Origin: Shewanella morhuae
GTDB lineage: Bacteria; Pseudomonadota; Gammaproteobacteria; Enterobacterales; Shewanellaceae
Reading direction: 5' to 3'
Length of the DNA: 64,000 nucleotides
Assembly: GCF_900156405.1 (NCBI RefSeq)
Contig: NZ_FTNN01000006.1
Coordinates: 1 to 64,000, forward strand
Made by a program: the position numbers and the translations under genes. Below the pieces are notes generated by a model, which was given only the letters and a program-made list of their open reading frames with translations, did no database searches and was not told where the DNA came from. Shown here piece by piece: positions 9,287-18,912 of this stretch (the stretch's first letter is position 1; every line of letters starts with the position of its first letter).

Positions 9287-9943
9287 CTATTTACGCTTCA
9301 ACAAATAAGCAGCTTCATTTAGCCAAGGCACTGCCTTTTTAATAAATCGAGGATTATCCGCTAACACATTTTGTGATGCTAGCACCTCGATAGCAAAGTC
9401 ATCACTCAGGTGCTGCTCCACCCAAGTAGGCGATACCGCAAACGGGGGGCCATTTAAGGCTGCTTGTGGATAATCTAAGGTTACGAGTAAACCGATACTG
9501 CCACTAGGTAATAAGTTCGCCAGCTGCTTTGCATAGTGTGCACGCATATTTTCTGGCCAAGCAATAAGGGCAGCACGATCATAAAAGGCCGTCACCGCTT
9601 GTGTAATCGTCTTAGGCAAAGTGAAAATATCACCCTGATACACACTGATCTGCTCAGTTTGATAATGTTGGTGCTCACCAACTGCCGTTTGCGTAAGCTC
9701 AAGCTGGTTGTCAGTGAAAAACTGCTGCACAGCCAGTTCATTTAGCTCGCAACCAATCACTTGATGCCCCTGCTCGGCTAAAAAGCACATATCTAACGAC
9801 TTACCACATAAGGGCACAAACACTTGAGCATCAGCCGGCAGAGAAAGCTTCTGCCAGTACTGAACAAGGAAAGGATTGATGTCTTGCTGATGAAAACCTA
9901 TATGTTGCAGGTGCCACTTTTCATGCCAAAAACCGGGTTCCAT
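9287..9943 (-). CDS. tpm: Thiopurine S-methyltransferase
   Basis: A SAM-dependent methyltransferase of the TPMT family, in bacteria linked to methylation and volatilisation of selenium and tellurium compounds. The 218 residues are typical in length. Visible landmarks are the N-terminal FWHEKW, the SAM site [20 protein letters not shown] near residues 42-61 followed by GCELNELA, and [10 protein letters not shown]. It stands alone, transcribed away from the Cys-rich gene region with about 100 bp between them. Confidence 0.9.
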   Translation of the reverse strand: MEPGFWHEKWHLQHIGFHQQDINPFLVQYWQKLSLPADAQVFVPLCGKSLDMCFLAEQGHQVIGCELNELAVQQFFTDNQLELTQTAVGEHQHYQTEQISVYQGDIFTLPKTITQAVTAFYDRAALIAWPENMRAHYAKQLANLLPSGSIGLLVTLDYPQAALNGPPFAVSPTWVEQHLSDDFAIEVLASQNVLADNPRFIKKAVPWLNEAAYLLKRK

Positions 9944-10044
9944 GGTGTATCTCTATTCGCTAAAGTGACCCTTACTTTAATGGCATTTTAAAATCGATGC
10001 AAAGCTCCTTGCAATTGACCCGATGCAACAATGTAAAGACTAAG

Positions 10045-10386
10045 TTACTGATCTAAAGTAGCTTGCACTTTACGCAGCCAAACACAGTTATCACACTGAC
10101 ATTGACGGCGTGATAGATGATGTGGGCTTAAAGATGAATCAATAAAATCCACCGCAATTAATAACTGCTGTTTTAACTCGGTTACTGATTTTTCATTCAC
10201 GGCCACTAGCTCATCGTTCTGGTTCATCCAGATGCATTCCATACCCTGGTGGCAAGTTAAACATTGTTCGTCGCGATCATTAAAAAATACCGCATGCGGA
10301 CAATGAGTAACTTCCATTGACTGTAAAATTCGCTTACGCGGATATGCTAATAATTCAATCAACAAAGCTTTATATTGGGTGGGCAT
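10045..10386 (-). CDS. Cys-rich hypothetical protein, possible metal binder
   Basis: 113 residues with no signal peptide or membrane segment. Two Cys pairs (CLTCHQ near residue 42 and CQCDNC near 98) plus CPHAVFF and several His suggest a zinc- or iron-sulfur-binding fold. I do not recognise the family. The start is secure: AAGGAGG lies four bases before ATG 10386. It is divergent from the Ser/Thr kinase gene, and an FNR-type site lies in the shared 249-bp promoter region, about 95 bp upstream of this start. Confidence 0.7.
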   Translation of the reverse strand: MPTQYKALLIELLAYPRKRILQSMEVTHCPHAVFFNDRDEQCLTCHQGMECIWMNQNDELVAVNEKSVTELKQQLLIAVDFIDSSLSPHHLSRRQCQCDNCVWLRKVQATLDQ

Positions 10387-10480
10387 AGGCCCTCCTTAGC
10401 TGCACTTTTTATGGCGGTTAATTAACAAATACTTATCTTGTTCGATGTCCAAAGACTACCTATAGTCGTGAAGATTTAAC

Positions 10481-10494
10481 TTGATGTAAGTCAA
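10481..10494. promoter_or_regulatory. FNR/EtrA-type binding site
   Basis: TTGATGTAAGTCAA matches the FNR consensus TTGAT-N4-ATCAA at 9 of 10 defined positions. It lies between the divergent Cys-rich protein gene (95 bp away) and the Ser/Thr kinase gene (142 bp away). It could therefore give anaerobic control of either. Confidence 0.5.
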
Positions 10495-10635
10495 AGTCAG
10501 TGACGAAATGATCGTATAGGTAAGGCACTATGGAAGCTAAGTCTTAAAGCGCTTAAAAATTCTTAACTAAAACTCAGCCTCGATTTGATTATCGCCCCTG
10601 CTTACTGGTTAAATGAACAAAACAAGGAGCGCAAT

Positions 10636-12444
10636 TTGCAAACACCTCAGCTGCAACATTTTTATATTTCCGAAGAGCAATCTATTTACTTGCTCAAGGC
10701 CAATGATGCCCGTAAGCACAAGGCGTGGATCCGCCTGTGTAAACAGCAACTGAGTAAGCTTGGATATGCCGATATTGAATTAGTTGGCAAAGGTGCCTAC
10801 GGTTTTGTGTTTGCTGGCATCAATCAAACAGGCGATGCCCATGTTTTTAAGTTTTCGCGGATAACGCTACCGCAACATGTTCAAGACCGGCTCGAAGAAG
10901 AAGCCTTTATGCTGTCATTGCTAAAACACCCTAATGTGCCTAGCGCGATTAAATTTGAACGTGTTGGCAAACAAGGCATTTTGGTGATGGAGCGTGCTAA
11001 GGGGGAAGATCTTGATCAACTATGCCGCAAAATGGGCGCACTACCTACCGCAATGATCATGAATATTGCCCGCCAGCTTGCCGATATTTTGTATTACCTA
11101 CGAACGGGTAAACCTTTAGTCCACGGCGATATAAAACCCTCGAATTTAGTTTACGATATTGAGCAGCAGCATTTATCGTTAATCGATTGGGGCTCAGCAG
11201 TCTTTGCACAGCGGGATGAGCATAACAATCCCGTTGAAGACAATGTAATGGCATTAATGTCGAGCGATCAACAGCATACTAATGCACGCATGGGTGACGT
11301 GTACTTTATTGGTGAAGAACAACTTAACGGTGCACTCTCCAGTCCACGCTTTGACGAACAAGGTGTGGCCGCAACGCTGTATTCCCTTGCCTCAGGACAA
11401 GCCAGCCGTTTTGGCGCGCAGGTAATTTCGCCTACCAGTATTGGTTTACCCATGGAGTTAGCCCGCACCTTAGAAGGCATGCTCAGTACAGATCCTGAGC
11501 AGCGTAATACCGCTGGTGATTATTTTTTAAAAAGCATGCGCCACAGCCACAGATTACATTTACCCACGCTACCCAAAGCGGAGTTATTAGCCGATATTCC
11601 GGTTTGGGTACAATCGCGCGATAAAGATGTTGAAACCGTCAGCTACAGTTCACGTAAATCCTTTTTGAGGGAGCATAACGGCCAAGATCCTATTGCGAAG
11701 ATGGACGATATTCAACTCGAAAAATATTACCGCAACTTCCTTGCGGGTATGGGCGATACCGAAAAAGGCTTTATCGCAGCGGTGGGCAGGTTGGCGCAGT
11801 ATCCTATCGTGGGGGGACTCGCAATCCATTGGCAAGAAACCGGCGTTTTTATTGACTCCAATCTTGCAATTTACGATGCTAATCAAAAAGGTGCGTTAAT
11901 TATCGCTGTTAATAACATGGTGGACTTAGCACGGGGAATTAAACGTATTGGTGTGTTTAAGGCGTGTTTTTTTAACGCTAAAGACACGCTGCATATCGAA
12001 CGCTCCGATACCAGTGAGCCCTTTAGCGCTAGTGCTGATTTACAATTACCTTTTGACATTGGCGATGTGCCCACCTTAGAGGATAAATCGCGCTTACACT
12101 CATACTTCGAAGACGGTAAAGATCCCGATGAAAACCTCGAACTCCCGCATGAAATCATGGAAGAATTAGCCCGCATTAACCAAATTCATCATACGGGTTG
12201 TATTATTTTTGAGGCACTGCCCAATCATTTGAAAATCCACAGTTACTTAAAACTGCTTAATCCGCGTAAACAGGCGGCATTTCGTGCAAGTCTCGATCGC
12301 ATCTTGCATCATGTGGGTAAAATTCAAGGCTACGGAGTGTCGGGTTTTATGAAATTACCTTACAAAAACACCCGTCGTTTTACCCATCTAGAGCGTAAAG
12401 CTGAACATTTTTACCCACGAAATCCCAAAAAAATTGGCGCCTAG
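10636..12444 (+). CDS. Hanks-type serine/threonine protein kinase with unknown C-terminal region
   Basis: A cytoplasmic kinase of 602 residues. N-terminal kinase domain (about residues 30-310): Gly loop VGKGAYGFVF, VFKFSR with the ATP lysine, catalytic loop HGDIKPSN and metal-binding IDWGSA (DWG in place of DFG). After residue ~320 comes a region of almost 300 residues that I do not recognise and that has no membrane segment. I chose TTG at 10636, six bases after AAGGAG; the frame extends to a TTG at 10585 without such support. The stop codon lies in the loop of a terminator hairpin. Its targets are unknown. Confidence 0.85.
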   Translation: MQTPQLQHFYISEEQSIYLLKANDARKHKAWIRLCKQQLSKLGYADIELVGKGAYGFVFAGINQTGDAHVFKFSRITLPQHVQDRLEEEAFMLSLLKHPNVPSAIKFERVGKQGILVMERAKGEDLDQLCRKMGALPTAMIMNIARQLADILYYLRTGKPLVHGDIKPSNLVYDIEQQHLSLIDWGSAVFAQRDEHNNPVEDNVMALMSSDQQHTNARMGDVYFIGEEQLNGALSSPRFDEQGVAATLYSLASGQASRFGAQVISPTSIGLPMELARTLEGMLSTDPEQRNTAGDYFLKSMRHSHRLHLPTLPKAELLADIPVWVQSRDKDVETVSYSSRKSFLREHNGQDPIAKMDDIQLEKYYRNFLAGMGDTEKGFIAAVGRLAQYPIVGGLAIHWQETGVFIDSNLAIYDANQKGALIIAVNNMVDLARGIKRIGVFKACFFNAKDTLHIERSDTSEPFSASADLQLPFDIGDVPTLEDKSRLHSYFEDGKDPDENLELPHEIMEELARINQIHHTGCIIFEALPNHLKIHSYLKLLNPRKQAAFRASLDRILHHVGKIQGYGVSGFMKLPYKNTRRFTHLERKAEHFYPRNPKKIGA

Positions 12445-12457
12445 TGCGCCAATTTTT
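12429..12457. terminator. Bidirectional terminator containing the kinase stop codon
   Basis: AAAAATTGGCGC (12429-12440) pairs perfectly with GCGCCAATTTTT (12446-12457) around CTAGT. The TAG stop of the kinase is in the loop. T-runs on both strands suit the convergent kinase and metalloprotease genes. Confidence 0.85.
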
Positions 12458-12494
12458 AACCAAACTTAAAATGCAAAATCTGGGGACTCACCGC

Positions 12495-14897
12495 TTAAAT
12501 CGGCGAGCCTGGCGGTAAGACAAGTGGCTTAGGAATAAGCTTAAACTGGGCATCGGTTAATCCGGTCGATAATCCCTGTTGTAGCCCATTATAATGCGCC
12601 GCAAGACTAACATTTGCCCGATTTGCTCTCGCCTTTAATTGCTTAATCACAAACTGAATACGATCGTAAATAACAGCCCGAACTTCAGGAGATGTGTCTG
12701 GATTGTGTAGCGCGGCAAGGACTTCATCAACCACTACAGCATTGACTCGCATCCACACGCCTTCAACCAGTCCCAGCTTACCCTCTTGGTATAAGGTCGC
12801 CGCAAAAAGGTTATCGAGTAATGTCGTTACTGATAGCTGCTCGTTATCTGCCATTGCAGCTTGAGCAATACGGTTCAAACGTTTTGGCATCAATAAAAGG
12901 CTAATAGTATGACGACTAAACACTTCTGCCATGCCTAGAGGATCGGTAATGGCTCCTAAGCCTGAATCAAAGGATTCACGCGTAGCATGATAATTACCGG
13001 CCTTGGGCACTAAACTATCAAGCAAAGTTTGCGGTACCGTTAAGCTCGTTGCATCTAAGGTTTTAAGTACGGCTTCTAACCCCGCTAACTGCAACGGCGG
13101 TGCAATATAACTCCAGCGGCTCCCCTCACCAACAGACAGGTAGTTATAGTCAGTCCCGCCAATAAACTTAGCCACCGCATCAATTTGATAGCGCGTGAGT
13201 AAATAAATCGGTGCAAAGGTATCAGCTAACTCGCCCAGTGGCTCATTAGGTAATAATGCGGCACTGGAGAACCCCGCTATCGCCTTTGTACGAATATTAT
13301 CGAGCTCAATAAGTTGGTCTATCGGATCATCGCCACTGTCCCACAAACTGGCATAAGCCTGGCTTGCATCTTTTTGGCGGGAATCGGCCTCGCTGATATA
13401 ACGTAAGCCCCGTTTCGCCACATCGGCTAACAAGTCCGCTTGTTGCATTTGTTGTGCGTGCACATCACCCACATCGCTATATCCATAAGCAATAGCAAAA
13501 TCGTCCCAAGGACCAACACCTGTGGCATAAGGCGCTGAAATATCAATATCGTTACCCTTGAGTTGGATTTTCGGATGAGGGTAATCCATCACAGATGCAT
13601 CTTGATTACTCGAGGCTGCAAAATTATGGTCAAGCCCTAAGGTGTGGCCAACTTCATGGGCAGCCAGTTGGCGAATGCGTGCGAGCGAAAGTGCTGTTGC
13701 CGCTTTATCGGCTGCGATTCTATCCTGCCAGCCAGCGGTTAAGCCTTTGGCAATTAAGTAATCCTGACGTACACGCAAGCTGCCGAGCGTCACTTGGCCT
13801 TTGATGATTTCACCGCTGCGCGGGTCAGTTAACGCCGCACCATAAGACCAACCCCGTGTAGCCCTATGCACCCATTGGATCATGTTGTAGCGAATATCCT
13901 GTGGGTCGGCATCTTTAGGTAATAACTCAACTTTAAAGCCATCGATAAAGCCTGCGCGTGTAAAAGCACTCTCCCACCAGCGCGCGCCATCGAGCAATGC
14001 CGAACGGATAGGTTCAGGCACGCCAGGGTCAAGATAATAAATAATAGGTTTAACGACTTCGCTTGGCGCAGGCCCCGGATGCACCTTTTGTAAACGGTGG
14101 CGTAGGATAAAACGTTGTACTAAAGGTCGGTCAAAAGACGTGGCGTAGTCGCGATACTCATCAGATAGATAGCCGCTATTGGGATGATATGCCCGAGCCT
14201 GATAACCCGCATCGGGAAGCTCAACAAAAGAATAGCGCATGCGTACCGACATTAATGTGCCATCGGGTGTCACCTGCGCCACTTGCTCACCAGCAACATC
14301 GCCTTTAAAGGTAAGTTGAACATCTACGTCGGCATTTTTAGCAAAGGATTTAACCCCTGCCGGCAAGATAACTGATCGGCTCAAATCAAGCTGATAATCC
14401 CCCTGCGCAGTTTGTTGTAATACGGAAGATACGCCGTGCAAATCGTTGAGTACCAGATCGTTAATCGCAACCAATACAGGCTTGCCTTCAATGACTTTAC
14501 CTTGCCATAACACCGAATCAGCAAAAGCTTCGGCAACGGCGCTTTGCTCGGCAGCATCAAGAGTATTAGCGCGATATTGGCTATTCAGTTGCTTGAGGAC
14601 AACGTAGGGACCTTGGCGCTCAAACTGCACCATACGAGTTTGGCCAAGTTGACCACGGTCAAGGCCAATGTCATTTGAACCCACGCCTTGTGGCAGGCTA
14701 GTGACCAATAAAAATGGTTGATTTAAGCGATTAACCTCAAGGTATAACTCTCCTTGAGACGGCTCGTAATAGAGATTAACAAACCCTTTAGCTGCTTGGC
14801 TCTGCTGAATGATCTTAGCGCTAGGCGCAGTAGCGGCCACAGTAACAGTGGGAAATCCTAACAATGCGATGACTAAGGCTACACTTTGAGGTTTCAT
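12495..14897 (-). CDS. Secreted zinc-dependent metalloprotease
   Basis: An 800-residue exported protein with a signal peptide (residues 1-21, cleavage near VTVAA). The zinc site AAHEVGHTLGLDHNF near residue 410 has the HExxHxxGxxH form of metzincin-like peptidases and is soon followed by VMDYPHP, a Met-turn-like motif. The large DUF5117-like regions around it suit the group annotated as zinc-dependent metalloprotease, seen in many marine bacteria. It is probably periplasmic or outer-membrane associated. Its substrate is unknown. It is followed upstream, on the same strand, by arcS with an 84-bp gap. Confidence 0.85.
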   Translation of the reverse strand: MKPQSVALVIALLGFPTVTVAATAPSAKIIQQSQAAKGFVNLYYEPSQGELYLEVNRLNQPFLLVTSLPQGVGSNDIGLDRGQLGQTRMVQFERQGPYVVLKQLNSQYRANTLDAAEQSAVAEAFADSVLWQGKVIEGKPVLVAINDLVLNDLHGVSSVLQQTAQGDYQLDLSRSVILPAGVKSFAKNADVDVQLTFKGDVAGEQVAQVTPDGTLMSVRMRYSFVELPDAGYQARAYHPNSGYLSDEYRDYATSFDRPLVQRFILRHRLQKVHPGPAPSEVVKPIIYYLDPGVPEPIRSALLDGARWWESAFTRAGFIDGFKVELLPKDADPQDIRYNMIQWVHRATRGWSYGAALTDPRSGEIIKGQVTLGSLRVRQDYLIAKGLTAGWQDRIAADKAATALSLARIRQLAAHEVGHTLGLDHNFAASSNQDASVMDYPHPKIQLKGNDIDISAPYATGVGPWDDFAIAYGYSDVGDVHAQQMQQADLLADVAKRGLRYISEADSRQKDASQAYASLWDSGDDPIDQLIELDNIRTKAIAGFSSAALLPNEPLGELADTFAPIYLLTRYQIDAVAKFIGGTDYNYLSVGEGSRWSYIAPPLQLAGLEAVLKTLDATSLTVPQTLLDSLVPKAGNYHATRESFDSGLGAITDPLGMAEVFSRHTISLLLMPKRLNRIAQAAMADNEQLSVTTLLDNLFAATLYQEGKLGLVEGVWMRVNAVVVDEVLAALHNPDTSPEVRAVIYDRIQFVIKQLKARANRANVSLAAHYNGLQQGLSTGLTDAQFKLIPKPLVLPPGSPI

Positions 14898-14981
14898 CTT
14901 CTCTCCTAATACGGCTAGCTGCGTTATTCATGAAGATCAATTGGAATAACGCGGGGCCATCACTGGCCCCAAGCAAAAAAT

Positions 14982-17900
14982 TTAACGATTCTTGTGCTGA
15001 TTCTTATGTTTAATCCAGTGATTTAATGTTTCAAATAATTCATTGAGCACTATCGGCTTGGTGATATGAGCGTTCATCCCCGCCGCTAAACTCTTTTCCC
15101 TGTCGCCCGACATAGCATGAGCCGTCATGGCGATAATAGGCAGTTCATCGGTATTAAAACGCTCGCGCAGAGCTCTGGCCGCCGTAAGCCCATCCATCAC
15201 TGGCATTTGGATATCCATCAATACTGCATCAAAAGGACGTGAGTCAACAATATCCAGTGCAACTTGACCATTACCAGCCAACACCACTTCATAACCCGCA
15301 CTTTTGAGAAGCTCTGTCGCAACTTGCTGGTTAATAAAGTTATCCTCTACCAGCAATACTAATCCTGCGTACTCACCTTCTGTCACGACAACATCTTCTG
15401 GTGGCGGCAACATATTCAATCTTGGCTCGTCAGCAAAAGCTGCGATGATTTCATCGAACAAGCTTGATGCTTTAAAAGGTTTTTGCAGTACTGTAAACAC
15501 CTTGGCATTATCCACTTGATCCTGCAAAGGTTCTGCCGCATAGGCCGTCATCATGATAATGACGGGGCGTTTTTCTAAAAGGCCTTCGGCCAACATAGTA
15601 TCGATGGCGCTCACCACATCACAGCCATCCATTTCGGGCATCATCCAATCGAGCAAGATTAAATCGATTGGCGCCTGTGATAGTTTATCTAAGGCTTCGG
15701 CGCCGCTAGTGGCGGTATCGACATCAAAATGTAAATCCCGCATCAAGGTTGAATAAATCTGCAACGCGGTCGGATTATCATCAACAACCAAGGTACGCAA
15801 ATTATTCAGTTTTTCGGGTACGACGAAAGGCTCAACTGTCGCTTCTTCAGCAATTTCAAAACTGATGGTAAAGCTGAAGGTACTACCTACCCCAAGCTCA
15901 CTCTGCACTTGCATTTTGCCGCCCATCATAGAAACAAGATGCTTACTGATAGACAAACCTAAACCTGTGCCACCGTATTTACGCGTCGTCGAACCATCGG
16001 CTTGGGCAAAAGCATCAAATAACTTTTCTTGCTGATCTTTATCAATCCCAATTCCCGTATCACGAACCCAGAACTTGAGCGTAATACGGTGGTCACGCTC
16101 ACCCACATCTTCACACCCCAGCTCAACCTCACCCGATTGGGTAAACTTTACCGCATTCGATAAAAGATTAATCAGGATTTGCCCTAAACGCAGAGGGTCA
16201 CCTTTGAGGATTAATCCCGAGGTTACTGGCGCATAGAGTAGTAACTCCACACCTTGTTCCTGCGCTTTGAGCGCATTAAGATCCAGTGCATGATCAAGCA
16301 CTTTATCTAGCGGGAATGGCACTAATTCTAGCTCTAACTTACCGGCTTCGATTTTAGAAAAATCGAGAATATCATTGATGATCCGCAGTAATGATTGCGC
16401 CGAAAAACCGGCTTTTTCAAGGTAATCCTTTTGCTGCGCCGTTAACGCAGTGCGCTGTGCCAACTGCAACATACCGATAATAGCGTTCATGGGCGTGCGG
16501 ATTTCATGGCTCATATTCGCCAAGAACTCACTCTTATATAGGTTAGCTAATTCAGCGTCTTGCTTAGCTTCCAGTAGCGCCACTTCGTTGCTCTTATGGC
16601 GGGTAATATCCTTGTGAGTACCGAGCATACGTTTAGGCTGACCATCACTAGTAAACTCCACCACTCGGCCACGACAAAGTACCCAATGATAGCTACCGTT
16701 TTTGGCTAATAACCGAAACTCGATTTCATAGGCATCAATAGGATTTTGTAAATACTCGCGCCGATACTCTTCCACCCGAACACGATCGTCAGGATGAGTT
16801 AGCTGATCAATTGCCGATAATAAGGCTGGAAATTCATTGGTTTGATAACCCAACATAGAATAGTAAGCAGGATTACAAATAATTTGTTCCGAGTCTAAAT
16901 ACCAATCCCACAGGCCATCTTCTACCGCATCCATGGCTAAGTGGTAACGCTCTTCCGATAATCGTAACTGCTCGGCTGCTTCATATTCACGGGTGACATC
17001 ACGCCATACCGCAATCAACCCCTGAAGCTCACCACGGCGGTTATAGAAAGGTAGCTTTAGTGTGTCCAGTAACAACGGTTTACCTGCGAGCTCTATTTTT
17101 TCTTGATAACGCAGCGGCACACGATCTTTTAATACTTGTTCATCTTCAGCGCGGATACGTATACCCATTTCCGGCGAGGTTAAATCGTCTGATGACAAAC
17201 CAATCATCTCGCTCTCGGTATAACCTAACATCCGCTCAGCTGCTTTGTTACAGCCTAAGTAGTTACCCTCTTTATCTTTAAAAACAATAGCCTCAGGAAT
17301 CGCATCGAGTAAGGATCGCAATAGTGCATATTCGCGTTCACGCCGTTCCGTGGTGTCTTTTAAGCGTTCAGTTCGCCGTGCCACTAACTTATCAAGCCGC
17401 TTATTTTGCTCGGCTAAATGATGGGTATATTGTTTGTTTTCCTCAAAAATCCGACTCACTAACAAGAACCAAGGCTCCCAGCCGCGAGTGATTTTCTCTG
17501 GAGGCTTACGTGGCTCTTGCGAACACCCTTCAAGGTGCGATAACAAGCGTGATGCTGGACTCACAAAGGAGCGACGAGTCTGCCAATGCACTATGGTGAC
17601 TAACACAGATAGCGCTATCACCACCAAGATAAACGTCAGCTGTAATTTCTCCCAAGAATCTTGGAATAAATCATCTTCATCCTGTAAATACAGTAAACGC
17701 CAAGGTGCGTTATGCAGGGCAACCGAGTGGATGTAATAGCCATTACGAATAATGCCGTCGTGGGCATCGAACAGTTCAGACTCAGGTAACGAATGCAATT
17801 CAGACGGGATGCGCTGGCTAATGTGATAAACCCGATTAATGTCGGAAATATCAAAGTCGCTGTGGGATAAAATATTATTCTGTTGGTCGAGTAAAATCAC

Positions 17901-18698
17901 CGTACCTGGCATCTTAAAGTAAACTCGAATTTGCCGTGCTAAGGAGGCCAACGTCATGTCTAAATTGATTGAACCGATAAAGTCATCTTCTAAATAAATG
18001 GGCACACCTAGCGTGGTTAGCAAACCTTTGCCGGTTGAATCAACATAGGCTTCGCTCCAAAAAACGCTGCGTTGTGGGTTCATTGCTGGAGTGGCGTATT
18101 GGAACTGCTTCTTGTTGAGGTATTCATCCCTGAAACGTATATCTTCATCAGACCAGGGGAAATAAGACATGATCCTACGTTTAGACAGATAATAAATTGC
18201 CGAGGCTTTTGGGGCGGCTTCCTTAGCGACAGGGAACGACAGCGACAGCTCAAATAACATCTCAAGTTCTTGATAAAACCCATCACTGCGGCCATCAAGG
18301 GAACCGGCACCCGTGATCCGTCCCATGTTAGTAAAAGGTTTACCGCTCTGAGCATAGCGAGGTTCTAGGGTAAAATACTGGCCACTCTCATTAAACTTAC
18401 CGTATTGGGGTAAGCGCTCTTTACGCACGAGCTCACCTAAACGCAGATGATCCACCGCAACATCACGTAAGCTTTTTACTGCCCGAATACTCGATTCAAG
18501 TAACAAATCGATTTGCAGCACATGTCGTTGTACTTGTTCTTCACGCTGCTCCATTTGCTGGGCTTTCTGGCGGTCAAAAAACATCCATGCGGTCAACAAA
18601 GACATGACGATAACGCCAATGTACGTATAAAAAACAGCACGGTTGTAATTTTTCTGGATCGGCGATTTTAGTTGGAGATCCGGCTCACTCGATTTCAT
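14982..18698 (-). CDS. arcS: Hybrid sensor histidine kinase ArcS
   Basis: 1238 residues: membrane segment (~20-40), periplasmic Cache sensor (~50-340), second membrane segment (~350), coiled linker, two PAS domains (~460-580 and ~585-710), and HisKA with SHEIRTPMN near residue 729. HATPase follows with DTGIGI and GGTGLGLSI, then two receivers (VVDDN..LLDWMMPEMDG, ~970; LVEDN..LMDIQMPVMDG, ~1115). There is no C-terminal Hpt domain. This architecture, and the neighbouring phoH and rapA, match the ArcS kinase of Shewanella oneidensis (SO_0577), known to work through the separate phosphotransfer protein HptA to ArcA in oxygen-responsive control. hptA and arcA are not in this window. Confidence 0.88.
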   Translation of the reverse strand: MKSSEPDLQLKSPIQKNYNRAVFYTYIGVIVMSLLTAWMFFDRQKAQQMEQREEQVQRHVLQIDLLLESSIRAVKSLRDVAVDHLRLGELVRKERLPQYGKFNESGQYFTLEPRYAQSGKPFTNMGRITGAGSLDGRSDGFYQELEMLFELSLSFPVAKEAAPKASAIYYLSKRRIMSYFPWSDEDIRFRDEYLNKKQFQYATPAMNPQRSVFWSEAYVDSTGKGLLTTLGVPIYLEDDFIGSINLDMTLASLARQIRVYFKMPGTVILLDQQNNILSHSDFDISDINRVYHISQRIPSELHSLPESELFDAHDGIIRNGYYIHSVALHNAPWRLLYLQDEDDLFQDSWEKLQLTFILVVIALSVLVTIVHWQTRRSFVSPASRLLSHLEGCSQEPRKPPEKITRGWEPWFLLVSRIFEENKQYTHHLAEQNKRLDKLVARRTERLKDTTERREREYALLRSLLDAIPEAIVFKDKEGNYLGCNKAAERMLGYTESEMIGLSSDDLTSPEMGIRIRAEDEQVLKDRVPLRYQEKIELAGKPLLLDTLKLPFYNRRGELQGLIAVWRDVTREYEAAEQLRLSEERYHLAMDAVEDGLWDWYLDSEQIICNPAYYSMLGYQTNEFPALLSAIDQLTHPDDRVRVEEYRREYLQNPIDAYEIEFRLLAKNGSYHWVLCRGRVVEFTSDGQPKRMLGTHKDITRHKSNEVALLEAKQDAELANLYKSEFLANMSHEIRTPMNAIIGMLQLAQRTALTAQQKDYLEKAGFSAQSLLRIINDILDFSKIEAGKLELELVPFPLDKVLDHALDLNALKAQEQGVELLLYAPVTSGLILKGDPLRLGQILINLLSNAVKFTQSGEVELGCEDVGERDHRITLKFWVRDTGIGIDKDQQEKLFDAFAQADGSTTRKYGGTGLGLSISKHLVSMMGGKMQVQSELGVGSTFSFTISFEIAEEATVEPFVVPEKLNNLRTLVVDDNPTALQIYSTLMRDLHFDVDTATSGAEALDKLSQAPIDLILLDWMMPEMDGCDVVSAIDTMLAEGLLEKRPVIIMMTAYAAEPLQDQVDNAKVFTVLQKPFKASSLFDEIIAAFADEPRLNMLPPPEDVVVTEGEYAGLVLLVEDNFINQQVATELLKSAGYEVVLAGNGQVALDIVDSRPFDAVLMDIQMPVMDGLTAARALRERFNTDELPIIAMTAHAMSGDREKSLAAGMNAHITKPIVLNELFETLNHWIKHKNQHKNR

Positions 18699-18859
18699 CC
18701 ACTACCCTTGATTGCAGCGCTTAATTTAAGCCATCGACGGCAAAAACTATCAGCACCTATAGTAGCAGGAAGAAACGGTCAATCACATAAAATAATTGCC
18801 CGATAAAGGCTACTCATACCACTGATAAGTCAATTAAAAATCTGTTACATAATAAACAT

Positions 18860-18882
18860 CAGGCCTCAATATCTGAGGCCTG
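18860..18882 (-). terminator. Terminator downstream of the PIN-PhoH gene
   Basis: CAGGCCTCA (18860-18868) and TGAGGCCTG (18874-18882) form a perfect 9-bp stem with a 5-base loop, 30 bp after the phoH stop on the minus strand. The sequence beyond is AT-rich but without a clean T-run. Confidence 0.65.
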
Positions 18883-18912
18883 ATTATTTACTCAAAACAA
18901 AACTCTCCCGCA

